Source: JBHICC01 sp046759385
Lineage (GTDB): Bacteria > Pseudomonadota > Gammaproteobacteria > Acidiferrobacterales > SPGG2
Reading direction: 5' to 3'
Length of the DNA stretch: 30,243 nt
Assembly: GCA_046759385.1 (NCBI GenBank)
Contig: JBHICC010000035.1
Location: 1-30,243 of the forward strand
The translations under genes and the position numbers were made by a program. Every line of letters starts with the position of its first letter. Within the stretch, counting starts at the first letter, position 1. Below the pieces are notes generated by a model. It saw only the letters and a program-made list of their open reading frames with translations, did no database searches and had not been told where the DNA came from. Of this stretch, positions 8,876 through 17,010 are shown in pieces.

Positions 8876-9751
8876 ATGTCCACGGTTGCGGATGAAAATA
8901 TCGGCTTCATTGATTGCTGGAATACCATATTAGTGCCAAAGTGGAATCGCTTCCGTCACCTGTTGTCTGGTAACGGAGAAATTCATAGCAGTATTGCGTA
9001 TAAGTATTTCGAAATCAAAAAGGGGGACAAGGTTGTCGATGTCGGATGTGGATACGGAGAGACCTGCCTTGAAATCGGTCAGATAGTTGGTCCCGAGGGA
9101 GAAGTCTTGGGATTAGACTGCACGCAGTCTTTTCTGGATGCCGCCATTAGGGAACGTGACGAAGCGGGTCTGGCTCAAGTGCATTTTGAATTAGGCGATG
9201 CACAGGTACACCCGGTGCAGGAGGGCTATTTCGATGTGGGATTTTCTCGTTTCGGTGTGATGTTTTTCGAGAATCCCGTCATTGCCCTCAAAAATGTTTT
9301 TCGCGCATTGAAACCGCAGGGAAAGGTTTGTCTGATTGTTTGGCGGCGAATTGAAGATAACCCGTGTTGGGGGATCGCCAAGGAGATCGCGTTAAAGCAT
9401 CTCCCGCCTCCGGGCGATCAGGCCAAAACCTGTGGGCCGGGACCCTTCTCTTGGGCAGGGGAAGACACCGATCGCGCCATGCTGAAGGCGGCGGGATTTC
9501 CCGAGGTGGAACTATTTAAACGAATTGATGCTGACGTTTGTATGGGAACAGACTTGGAAGAGGCCGTTGATTTTCAGATTTTGGTAGGCCCGTCCGGTGA
9601 GATTATTAGAGAAGCGGGGGAAGAGGGTGAACAGAAGTTGCCTGAGGTCCGACAAGAGATGAAGGATCATTTGAGTCAACATCTAAGAAAAGGTGGCGTC
9701 TACCTGCCTTCAAGCACCTGGGCCATCATGGCAAGAAAACCCGCTAGCTAG
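8876..9751 (+). CDS. Class I SAM-dependent methyltransferase (UbiE/Coq5-like fold)
   Basis: A 291-residue protein. SAM-binding motif I is VVDVGCGYGETCLEIG, followed by an acidic motif II region (GEVLGLDC), a motif IV-like FDVGFSRFGVMFFENP and a post-IV strand GKVCLIVWR. The pattern fits class I small-molecule or lipid methyltransferases; the acceptor cannot be deduced. ATG at 8876 has GGAGGT at 8865-8870. The gene is AT-richer than its surroundings: two sampled lines, 9001-9060 and 9241-9300, have 26 and 23 G/C of 60. That suggests recent acquisition. It stands alone on the plus strand between minus-strand genes. Confidence 0.85.
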   Translation: MSTVADENIGFIDCWNTILVPKWNRFRHLLSGNGEIHSSIAYKYFEIKKGDKVVDVGCGYGETCLEIGQIVGPEGEVLGLDCTQSFLDAAIRERDEAGLAQVHFELGDAQVHPVQEGYFDVGFSRFGVMFFENPVIALKNVFRALKPQGKVCLIVWRRIEDNPCWGIAKEIALKHLPPPGDQAKTCGPGPFSWAGEDTDRAMLKAAGFPEVELFKRIDADVCMGTDLEEAVDFQILVGPSGEIIREAGEEGEQKLPEVRQEMKDHLSQHLRKGGVYLPSSTWAIMARKPAS

Positions 9752-9847
9752 GGGATCCTGCGCAGACTGCTTTAGATTGGAGCGCCCGTGTTAAGGTGCA
9801 GTGTCTCTGTAGCGCTCGGAGGGGTTACTTAACAACGTTTCTTCTGA

Positions 9848-10168
9848 TCAGTGTGTCGTGGTCACCTGGCCGCCGTAGATAAACTCACCCTTTGGCGAGA
9901 AGATGCCCACGATAGCGTTCGCTTTGCCAGTGAACCGCGTGTGCACGTAGATCACTTCATCGTCTGCGTACTGGTAGAAGTACGGCGGCTTGGCCTGCGG
10001 GTCGTAGCCTTTTAGCTCGCGCATGCCGTGGTCATCAACCAGTTGTTGTCTGTAACTTTCTAGATCCGTCATACCACATTCACTATAGTCCAGCGCTGAC
10101 GATTCGCCAGCCGAAAAGTTTTGCAGGCGCGTACCAGAGGTGACGCAGAGCGGCAGCGCACAATCCAT
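9848..10168 (-). CDS. Hypothetical protein, start uncertain
   Basis: Not recognised. The C-terminal 74 residues (from an ATG at 10072) look like genuine coding sequence, with a strand-rich ending (YFYQYADDEVIYVHTRF, then GIFSPKGEFIYGG). The frame remains open and plausible further upstream, including a Cys-containing stretch (CMDCALPLC), so the ATG at 10168 (106 residues) is used here. A TTG at 10288 would give 146 residues. None of the three starts has a strong ribosome site. The product looks small and soluble. It is on the same strand as the ABC transporter operon but lies beyond a terminator-like hairpin, so it is probably separate. Confidence 0.45.
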   Translation of the reverse strand: MDCALPLCVTSGTRLQNFSAGESSALDYSECGMTDLESYRQQLVDDHGMRELKGYDPQAKPPYFYQYADDEVIYVHTRFTGKANAIVGIFSPKGEFIYGGQVTTTH

Positions 10169-10619
10169 ACAGTTGATTCGCAGGATCAAAGAGTTATGCA
10201 GTTGCGTTGCTACGACGAGCCGGTAGTCGGGTGTTTTGACCGGTATCAACAGCGGTAGTTCAAACCCATCGCGCGCTTGACGAAGCCACAAACGACTTTT
10301 TGAATAAAAATGTGAATTGGAGGAACGTTTTGGACATACAGCTAACGACTTACGATGTGCGGGCGACCTACAGGGAAGTAGGGAGATAGGGCAACGCAGG
10401 AGCAGTTGCCAAGATGCACAAGTGCCGGCCGCTATCGGTATCCTACCTTCTGATTGCTTTCGGCTCCTGCCTGCCGCGGCATTACTACGTCCCTGTACGG
10501 CACGGCACTCGCGATGGGAAGGAAGCACAAGTGTTGTCGAGGCCATGGATGGCCGAGCGCGACCACATCCATATGCATCGCGGGCGCGAGGATGCTGTAC
10601 AGGGACACGATGTCAAGAG
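10169..10619. other. Gap of about 450 bases without a confident gene
   Basis: The region lies between the ABC operon terminator and the start of the small minus-strand gene. It probably holds that gene's promoter, which I could not pinpoint, and the minus-strand frame remains open through part of it. On the plus strand an ORF begins at ATG 10414 (AGGAG at 10398-10402) with a lipoprotein-like N-terminus (basic start, hydrophobic run, then GSC). It continues into the 3' end of the ATPase gene on the opposite strand with no sign of conserved protein, so I do not call it. No RNA gene or repeat is seen. Confidence 0.4.
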
Positions 10620-10639
10620 CGGCCGCACGCGAGCGGCCG
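10620..10639 (-). terminator. Hairpin after the ABC transporter operon
   Basis: A perfect 7-bp G/C stem, CGGCCGC / GCGGCCG, with a six-base loop begins 9 bases after the stop of the last ATPase gene. In the direction of transcription it is followed by CTCTTGAC, so the U tract is weak. It may end transcription inefficiently or protect the 3' end of the mRNA. Confidence 0.45.
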
Positions 10640-10648
10640 AATCACGAA

Positions 10649-11674
10649 TCATATTCGCCGCTCTTCGACCGCGTGGCAGGCTACCGCCCCTCCATCTGCG
10701 ACCGATCTCAACTTCGGTACCTCGTGCCGACAGCGTTCGTTCGCGTGGGCACAGCGGCCGTGGAACACGCAACCATGCGGCAGGTTTATTGGAGTAGGCA
10801 CTTCGCCCTTGAGCTTGATGTATTTCGGCCGTGTCTCGTCGAGATTGGGGATGGCGCTCAACAGTGCTTGGGTGTAGGGGTGTCTCGGTGTCGAGAACAA
10901 CCGCTTCGTTCGCGCGATCTCACACACCGTGCCCAGGTACATGACCGCTACTTTTGTGCCGAAATGCTCCACCACCGCGAGGTCGTGCGTAATGAACAAG
11001 TACGTAAGCGCACGTTGCTCGCGCGCATCCATCAACAAGTTCAATACCTGCGCCTGAATCGATACGTCCAACGCCGAGATGGGTTCGTCCGCGACGATGA
11101 ACTCCGGATCCACGGCGAGCGCACGCGCGATGCTGATGCGTTGGCGCTGTCCGCCGGAGAACTCGTGCGGAAATCGGTCCGACCAGGTGGGATCGACACC
11201 AACCGATTCCATCACGTGCGCGATTTTGTCACGAACCTCTTGCGCATTGGCGCGAGGATTGTGAAAACGGATGGGTTCCTCGAGCGTCTTTTGCACGTTC
11301 ATGCGCGGGTTGAGCGAGGCATAGGGGTTTTGAAAGATCATTTGCATCCGTTTGCGGTACGGCATGAGTCTATTGGGCGATAGATTGTCGATGCGTTGCC
11401 CCGTGTAATACACGGCCCCCGATGTCGGCTTGAGCAGTCCCATGATCGTGCGCGCGACCGTCGACTTCCCGCAACCGCTCTCTCCCACAACGCAAAACGC
11501 CTCGCCCTGCTGCACGTCCAACGCGACCCCATTGATGGCTTTGACAGTCTCCTTGCGGCGCAGGAGGCGCCCGTGCTCGAGCTTGAGTTGCTCGAGCAGC
11601 CCGCCGGAGATATCGAACTCCTTATAGAGCGTGTCTACCCGCACGAGCGCTTCGTTGCGATCGGCGTTGCTCAT
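10649..11674 (-). CDS. dppF: Peptide/nickel-type ABC transporter ATPase (DppF/OppF-like)
   Basis: A 341-residue ATPase, the second nucleotide-binding subunit of the importer. Walker A GESGCGKS lies at 64-71, the signature is SGGQRQRISIARAL, and Walker B is FIVADEPISALD. The C-terminal oligopeptide/dipeptide extension has paired Cys residues (HGCVFHGRCAHANERC), typical of DppF/OppF. ATG at 11674 overlaps the stop of the upstream ATPase gene as ATGA, with AGGAG eight bases before it, so translation is coupled. The frame upstream to 11812 lies inside the partner gene and is not used. It powers peptide uptake at the inner membrane; the exact substrate is unknown. Confidence 0.92.
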   Translation of the reverse strand: MSNADRNEALVRVDTLYKEFDISGGLLEQLKLEHGRLLRRKETVKAINGVALDVQQGEAFCVVGESGCGKSTVARTIMGLLKPTSGAVYYTGQRIDNLSPNRLMPYRKRMQMIFQNPYASLNPRMNVQKTLEEPIRFHNPRANAQEVRDKIAHVMESVGVDPTWSDRFPHEFSGGQRQRISIARALAVDPEFIVADEPISALDVSIQAQVLNLLMDAREQRALTYLFITHDLAVVEHFGTKVAVMYLGTVCEIARTKRLFSTPRHPYTQALLSAIPNLDETRPKYIKLKGEVPTPINLPHGCVFHGRCAHANERCRHEVPKLRSVADGGAVACHAVEERRI

Positions 11675-12666
11675 GTCGAAGCTCCTGCGCCACTGCGGTG
11701 GTGGCTCGCCACCACGTGACAAGCGACGCGCGTGTTGTAGATCACGGTGTAGCCTGGCACCTCGCGCCTGCAGGTCTCGACCACATGCGGGCAGCGAGGG
11801 TGGAAAGCGCAACCGATCGGTACGCTCACCAGTGCCGGCATGACTCCGCCGATCTGGTTGAGGCGTTGGCCCGGTGTGGTCTGTTGTGGGAGTGCACCGA
11901 TAAGACCTTGCGTGTACGGGTGTCGCGCGGCGCGAATCAGTTCACGCGTTGGCCCTTCCTCAACCACACGGCCCGCGTACATGACGATGGCTCGTTGCGT
12001 CATCTGCGACACCACGCCGAGATCATGTGTGATCAGGATCAGACTTACGTTGTTGGTCTCACAGAGCCCGAGCAACAGATCCATAATCTCCGCCTGGATC
12101 GTCACGTCTAGCGCGGTCGTGGGTTCGTCCGCAATAATGAGCAAAGGGTCGGTAAGTAGCGCCGTGGCGATAACAATACGTTGGCGCATACCGCCCGAGA
12201 GCTCGTGGGGGTACTGACCGAAACGAGTGGCAGGAGACGGTATTTGTACTCGTGCCAAGGTTTCAATTGCCCGCTCACGCGCCTCGCTTTCGGACATATC
12301 GCGGTGTGCGTGCAAGGCTTCGGTGAGCTGAGTACCGATGGTGAGTACCGGATTCAAGGTCATCATGGGGTCTTGGAAGATCATGCTGATGCGATTGCCT
12401 CGGATCTGACGCATGGCGAGTGCATCGAGCTTCGTGAGGTCGCGGCCCTCGAATAGGATCTCGCCGCCAGAAATGTAACCGGGTTTGCCGATCAGATTCA
12501 GTATGGAGAAAGCCGCCACCGACTTGCCCGCTCCGCTCTCGCCCACGATCCCCAAGCGCTGGCCTTCGTCAACAGAGAAGCTCACACCGCGTAGCGCTGT
12601 CAGCGCGCCACGGCGAAGCGCAAACCTCACCTCCAGATTTCGGACCTCCAAGAGCGCCACCTTCAC
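11671..12666 (-). CDS. dppD: Peptide/nickel-type ABC transporter ATPase (DppD/OppD-like)
   Basis: A 331-residue ATPase, the first nucleotide-binding subunit. Walker A GESGAGKS lies at 42-49, the signature is LSGGMRQRIVIATAL, Walker B is LLIIADEPTTALD, and the switch His is in LILITHDLG. A C-terminal oligo_HPY-type extension with Cys residues (CAFHPRCPHVVETC) matches DppD/OppD. The start is GTG at 12666, overlapping the permease stop as GTGA, with AAGGAG in the end of the permease gene as ribosome site. Together with the following ATPase it would form the heterodimeric motor typical of this importer type. Confidence 0.92.
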   Translation of the reverse strand: MKVALLEVRNLEVRFALRRGALTALRGVSFSVDEGQRLGIVGESGAGKSVAAFSILNLIGKPGYISGGEILFEGRDLTKLDALAMRQIRGNRISMIFQDPMMTLNPVLTIGTQLTEALHAHRDMSESEARERAIETLARVQIPSPATRFGQYPHELSGGMRQRIVIATALLTDPLLIIADEPTTALDVTIQAEIMDLLLGLCETNNVSLILITHDLGVVSQMTQRAIVMYAGRVVEEGPTRELIRAARHPYTQGLIGALPQQTTPGQRLNQIGGVMPALVSVPIGCAFHPRCPHVVETCRREVPGYTVIYNTRVACHVVASHHRSGAGAST

Positions 12667-13607
12667 TCCTTATAAAGCTTCGGATTGAGCACGTCGCGCA
12701 ACCAATCGCCCAACAGATTCATTACGAGCACCAGCATCACGAGCACGATGCCGGGAATGATAGTGATCCACCAGGATCCGCTGAAGATGAACTCGAAGCC
12801 GCTGTTGATGAGTGAGCCGAGCGAGGGCTTCGTCACGGGCATCCCGAGGCCAAGGAAAGAGAGTGCAGCCTCACTGACAATGGCGTTGGCGATCTGCACG
12901 GTCGAGATCACCAGAATCGGCGACAAGGTGTTAGGCAGAATGTGGCGGAACATAATGCGCGCGGGGCCGAGTCCGATCACGCGTACCGCGTCTACATACT
13001 CCTTCCGCTTCTCCGCGAGCACCGAAGCGCGGACCGTACGCGCGTACTGGGGCCATTCGGCAATGCCGATGACCAACACCAACATCAGGATCGCTAAGCG
13101 TTCGTAAAGCTCGGTTCCGAACAAGCCCTGGAACACCGCCAGGACAATAATGGCGACCATCAGGGTGGAGAAGGAGAGCTGGATGTCGGCGACCCGCATG
13201 AGAAAGTTGTCGAGTCTGCCGCCAAAGTATCCGGACACAAGCCCGATGGTTATGCCAAGGAACGCCTGTAGCAGTACGGCAAAGATGCCGATCGTAAGTG
13301 AGATGCGAGTGCCGTATAGGATCGTGCTAAGTAGATCCCTGCCTTGCGCATCGGTGCCTAGCAAAAAGCGCTCTTCGCCCGCCTCCAACCACCTTGGCGG
13401 GATCTCTGAGTCCATGATGTCGATCTGCGTGGGATCATACGGGTTATAGGGTGCGATTAACGGCGCCGAGAAACTCGCTATAACCAGGAGACACAACACC
13501 AAGAAGCTTACGATAGCGACGTTGTCGCCAAGAAAGCTGTTGAAAAAGTTGGAATCCCGGAAACGTTGCCAAGCTAGTGCGATCATTGAACTACTCTGCG
13601 CCACCAT
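12663..13607 (-). CDS. dppC: Peptide/nickel-type ABC transporter permease (DppC-like)
   Basis: A permease of about 314 residues with an N-terminal membrane helix (IVSFLVLCLLVIASFSAPLI), the family sequence LLGTDAQGRDLLS, and a cytoplasmic EAA loop (EYVDAVRVIGLGPARIMFRHI). Five or six membrane segments are visible. The start is uncertain: ATG at 13607 overlaps the previous permease by 17 bases, ATG at 13586 would begin 4 bases after its stop, and neither has a strong ribosome site. It pairs with the DppB-like permease to form the channel in the inner membrane. Confidence 0.9.
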   Translation of the reverse strand: MVAQSSSMIALAWQRFRDSNFFNSFLGDNVAIVSFLVLCLLVIASFSAPLIAPYNPYDPTQIDIMDSEIPPRWLEAGEERFLLGTDAQGRDLLSTILYGTRISLTIGIFAVLLQAFLGITIGLVSGYFGGRLDNFLMRVADIQLSFSTLMVAIIVLAVFQGLFGTELYERLAILMLVLVIGIAEWPQYARTVRASVLAEKRKEYVDAVRVIGLGPARIMFRHILPNTLSPILVISTVQIANAIVSEAALSFLGLGMPVTKPSLGSLINSGFEFIFSGSWWITIIPGIVLVMLVLVMNLLGDWLRDVLNPKLYKE

Positions 13608-14577
13608 GCGGTCGCGCAAGCTTGACCGTCGGATTCACTAGCCCGTAAATAAGGTCGACAATCGTGTTGGTTACGACAAACACTAATCCGACGACGATGA
13701 GGTAGGCGATGATCAGCGGCGTGTCAACGCGATTAATGGCCTCCAGGAACAGAAAACCCATCCCAGGCCATTGGAAGACAGTCTCGGTGAGGATAGTGAA
13801 AGCGATCAATGTACCGATCTGCACACCGCCCACAGTGATGACTGGCAGCAACGTATTCTTGAGCGCGTGCAAAAACCAGATGCGCCAACGGACGAGACCC
13901 TTGGCCCACGCGAAACGGATGTATTCCGACTCCAATACCTCCAGCATCTCGGCGCGAATCAGTCGGATAAACAACGGCAGCATGATCGAAGAGAGCGCAA
14001 TCGATGGGAGGATGAGATGAATAAGTCCATCGCGAGTCAGCACACCGGTGCTCCAGCCGTAGACCTCGACGGTTTCGCCGCGGCCAAAAGAGGGAAACCA
14101 GCCTAGCTCGACCGAGAAAACATAGATAAGCATGATAGCGGTGAGAAATACCGGGATAGATATTCCGACGATGCTCGCGCCCATGGCGAGTTTCGAGAAC
14201 CAATGCTTGGGATATATTGCCGCGAAGACGCCGACCGGAACCGAAAATGTGACGATAATCAACGTGGCCCCGATGACCAGCTCTACGGTGGCGGGGAACT
14301 TGTCGAAAATCACTTCGAGCGCGGGCCGTTTAAAAAAGTACGAGGTACCGAGATCTGCTTGGACCGCTTTCTTCAGGAATCGCCAGTACTGAACGACGAA
14401 CGGGTCGTTCAAGCCCATCCTATCGCGCAGCTTTTGACGTTCGGCTTCGGAAACGGACTGGCCGACGAGCTCGCGTAGGGGGTCACCAAGGTTGTCCTGG
14501 ATGGAGAAGGCGATCACGCTGATGACGAACATGACGATGATCGCCTGAATGATGCGTTTGAACAGGAACGCAAACAT
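13591..14577 (-). CDS. dppB: Peptide/nickel-type ABC transporter permease (DppB-like)
   Basis: A 328-residue permease with an N-terminal helix beginning MFAFLFKRIIQAIIVMFVIS, the usual DppB/OppB opening. It then has a periplasmic loop with GDPLRELVG and MGLNDPFVVQYWRF, several membrane helices, an EAA loop (SEYIRFAWAKGL) and the conserved TETVFQWPGMG near the end. ATG at 14577 lacks a strong ribosome site. The gene is separated from the binding-protein gene by about 110 bases holding a terminator-like hairpin, so it is probably transcribed by read-through at a lower level than the binding protein. Confidence 0.92.
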   Translation of the reverse strand: MFAFLFKRIIQAIIVMFVISVIAFSIQDNLGDPLRELVGQSVSEAERQKLRDRMGLNDPFVVQYWRFLKKAVQADLGTSYFFKRPALEVIFDKFPATVELVIGATLIIVTFSVPVGVFAAIYPKHWFSKLAMGASIVGISIPVFLTAIMLIYVFSVELGWFPSFGRGETVEVYGWSTGVLTRDGLIHLILPSIALSSIMLPLFIRLIRAEMLEVLESEYIRFAWAKGLVRWRIWFLHALKNTLLPVITVGGVQIGTLIAFTILTETVFQWPGMGFLFLEAINRVDTPLIIAYLIVVGLVFVVTNTIVDLIYGLVNPTVKLARPHGGAE

Positions 14578-14624
14578 TTGGGGCTCTAGCCGCCTGCTTG
14601 CAACCGTGCTGCACTGAAAAGAAT

Positions 14625-14646
14625 TGGGCCACCCGAGAGTGGCCCA
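14625..14646 (-). terminator. Intercistronic terminator/attenuator between dppA and dppB
   Basis: A perfect 8-bp stem, TGGGCCAC / GTGGCCCA, with a six-base loop, is followed in the minus-strand direction by ATTCTTTTC, a reasonable U tract. It lies about 40 bases after the dppA stop and 48 bases before dppB. Such partial terminators commonly let the periplasmic binding protein be made in excess over the membrane parts. Confidence 0.75.
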
Positions 14647-14688
14647 TTCTAAGTCATTAGCGTGGTTTTTATTAAGTCAGTCCGCTGA

Positions 14689-16242
14689 TTATTTGATAAC
14701 CAGATCCCCAATGTAGGGAAAGTTCATCACGTTGACAATGGGCGTGATGTCCACGCCTTTCTTCGCCGCCCAAGCGCGATCTTGCCAGTGCAACGGCACG
14801 AAGGCGGCATCATCGTGAAGAATACGCTCGACTCGGCGCAGCATCATTGCACGCTCGTTCTCGTTAGTCTCCTTCTGGCTGTCGAGAATCAGCTTGTCGA
14901 CTTCCGAGTTAGAATAATTGCCGCTGTTGTACTGACCGTACCCAGAATCCTTGTCGGGGGTCATCGTTAGGAACTCGGTGAAGTTGGACGAATCCTCGGT
15001 ATCGGAGTGCCAGCCGATCATCATGATGTCCGCCGCACGCTCGTCGAACTTCGGCCAGTATTGCGCCTTCGGCATGGTCTTCAGATCCACCTTGATGTTG
15101 ATCTTAGAGAGCATACCGGCGACAGCCTCGGCGATCTTATCGTCGTTCACGTAGCGGTTGTTGGGCGCCATCATGGTAACTGAGAAACCTTGCTCGTAGC
15201 CCGCTTCTTTCATTAACTGCTTGGCCTTCGCGAGGTCGTAGCGAGGCTTCAAGCCCGACTCGTATCCCAGATAGCCCTTGGGGCTTTGCTGGGCCGCCGC
15301 GGTGCCGAAGCCGCGCATGATCTTCTTGACGATGCCCTCGTTGTTCACCGCGTAGACGATCGCCTGGCGCACGCGCTTGTCCTTGAACTCGGGGCGCCGC
15401 TTCTGGTTCAGCTGAAATGTGATAATGCGTGTGCCGCTCATGGTGACCAAATCGACGTTGGCGTCCTTATCGATACGCTGTAAGTCTGCGGGCGGGACCG
15501 GGGCGATGAAATCAACATCACCTGAAAGCAAGGCGGCAACCCGAGTTGGGGCCTCTTTAATGGGGGTGAATACGATTTTGTCCACGTTACCGGGCGAACC
15601 TTTGTCCCAGTAGCGATCAAAGCGTACGAAATCAACTTTAACACCTTGCTCCCGTTGGGTGATCAGAAACGGCCCCGTGCCTGAGGCATTCGTGGAGGCG
15701 AAGGCATCACCGTGTTTAATGATGGCGTCCTTGGGTCGGCCCCTGTCGTCGTAGCCATCATAGAACTTCCGGTCCATCGGGAAGATGTAAGTCGCAGTGT
15801 GTAGAACGAGTGGATAGGGCTCCTTTGTGACAATGTCGATCGTGTATTTATCCACAACCTTCAAGGTTTCGAAAGGAGCAAAGATGCCTTTGAAGTCGGG
15901 ACTTCGCTTCAATCGATCGAAGGTCCACCGCACATCCAGTGCCGTCATCTCGTTGCCGCTGTGAAACGTCACTCCCTTGCGCAGGTGGAAGCGTACCGTC
16001 TTCTCATCCAGGCGTTCCCACTTCTCGGCCAGCCTCGGATCGAACGCGAGGTCCTGATTCCAGCGAATCAGCGGATCGAAGATCATGTGCGAGAGCTGGA
16101 GCGTTCCACCAGAGAGTTGCTCATGAGGATCGAGCGATACGGGATCTGCGTCATAGGCCATCTTCAAGGTTTTTGCGCCTGCCGGCGCGGCTAGGACGAG
16201 ACCCAGGGCGGCGGTCGCCGCGATGGTCATTAGTCTTTTCAT
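14689..16242 (-). CDS. dppA: Periplasmic peptide/nickel-type ABC substrate-binding protein
   Basis: A 517-residue solute-binding protein of family 5. A clear Sec signal peptide covers residues 1-23 (MKRLMTIAATAALGLVLAAP, cut after AGA). The mature N-terminus KTLKMAYDADPVSLDPHEQL and the internal VRFHLRKGVTFHSG are family hallmarks. The protein captures a peptide or similar ligand in the periplasm and delivers it to the DppBC-like channel; glutathione, nickel or opine ligands are also known for this family. The ATG at 16242 has a strong GGAGGGGAG ribosome site. It is the first gene of the five-gene operon and is followed by a hairpin. Confidence 0.93.
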   Translation of the reverse strand: MKRLMTIAATAALGLVLAAPAGAKTLKMAYDADPVSLDPHEQLSGGTLQLSHMIFDPLIRWNQDLAFDPRLAEKWERLDEKTVRFHLRKGVTFHSGNEMTALDVRWTFDRLKRSPDFKGIFAPFETLKVVDKYTIDIVTKEPYPLVLHTATYIFPMDRKFYDGYDDRGRPKDAIIKHGDAFASTNASGTGPFLITQREQGVKVDFVRFDRYWDKGSPGNVDKIVFTPIKEAPTRVAALLSGDVDFIAPVPPADLQRIDKDANVDLVTMSGTRIITFQLNQKRRPEFKDKRVRQAIVYAVNNEGIVKKIMRGFGTAAAQQSPKGYLGYESGLKPRYDLAKAKQLMKEAGYEQGFSVTMMAPNNRYVNDDKIAEAVAGMLSKINIKVDLKTMPKAQYWPKFDERAADIMMIGWHSDTEDSSNFTEFLTMTPDKDSGYGQYNSGNYSNSEVDKLILDSQKETNENERAMMLRRVERILHDDAAFVPLHWQDRAWAAKKGVDITPIVNVMNFPYIGDLVIK

Positions 16243-16391
16243 TTCTCCCCTCCGTTAGTGGTGTTGATCGCATAGCGCCGTGGGCCTGAGCCAAGTGGCT
16301 AGCCGGGCGTTGCTGCTGACTTTTTTACGCCAATCGTTGCTCCGGCGCAAGTGCGCGCTCAATTCATGCGGGAATTAATCGCGGGCCACGG

Positions 16392-16399
16392 TATACAAT
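16392..16399 (+). promoter_or_regulatory. Candidate -10 element for the small Cys-containing gene
   Basis: TATACAAT lies about 45 bases before the ATG at 16444 and is a good -10 match. No TTGACA-like -35 is found at the right distance, so the site is tentative and may depend on an activator. Confidence 0.25.
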
Positions 16400-16443
16400 A
16401 CACGCTCGAATCCACTGACCGGCAACCGTGTATAGGTAAGACG

Positions 16444-16752
16444 ATGGCACTTTCTGACAAAGAACTACCGGAGTTTGATCACGCGGCAGAAGAAACGGTC
16501 GCACTCGGTAATCGTTTGTTGGATCGGGATGACGAGTCAGATCATTGGGAAGTGGCATCTGGGCTGCTAGCAGGCGCCGTGCATTTTTGGCTGTACTCGC
16601 GTCAACCTTGTGGCGATCCTACCTGCGAGTCGTGCAGCGAAGTTGACACGGCCGAGAAGCGTCTACGCAAGCTGCTGGAGGAAACCACAAAGCTTGCCGA
16701 GGAAAGCGATTACTACCACACGCCCACGGATGCCAACGTCGGCAGAGCTTGA
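16444..16752 (+). CDS. Hypothetical protein with a CxxxxCxxC cluster
   Basis: A 102-residue protein not recognised. The N-terminal half is acidic and helical; the middle has a hydrophobic helix (ASGLLAGAVHFWLYS) followed at once by the Cys cluster CGDPTCESC, which could bind a metal. The C-terminal part is a charged helix (TAEKRLRKLLEETTKLAEES) ending in a Tyr/His-rich tail. ATG at 16444 is preferred because residues before it (open to 16351) look non-coding and a possible -10 element lies at 16392. It is divergent from the peptide-transport operon, with no functional link visible. Confidence 0.6.
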   Translation: MALSDKELPEFDHAAEETVALGNRLLDRDDESDHWEVASGLLAGAVHFWLYSRQPCGDPTCESCSEVDTAEKRLRKLLEETTKLAEESDYYHTPTDANVGRA

Positions 16753-17010
16753 CATTGGTAACTAAGTGAGTCGTTAGTCGACCATCGTATGGGCTAGCAG
16801 TCCTGGGGTGACAGAGTGTTACCTGGCGCCCCGATCTTAGGTAGCGGAGTAATCTCACCAGGTCGCTCTTTCACTTTCTGTATGTGCTTATTATTCGATC
16901 GAGATCTTCGAGCTTTCTAAGCGGTTCATGCCTCGCACGTCAATGGCTGCACGCCGGCATGCGATGCGAGAAGAAAAGACATGTAAAGGTTGCAATACGG
17001 AGGTACTGCC

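Noticed and set aside
8719..8928. N-terminal extension of the NrtS-like ORF
   Set aside because: The extension is not hydrophobic or family-like and overlaps the methyltransferase start, which has a strong ribosome site.
10454..11383. Plus-strand ORF of 309 codons
   Set aside because: It is mostly antisense to the DppF-like ATPase gene, which has full Walker and signature motifs; no domain is visible in the ORF.
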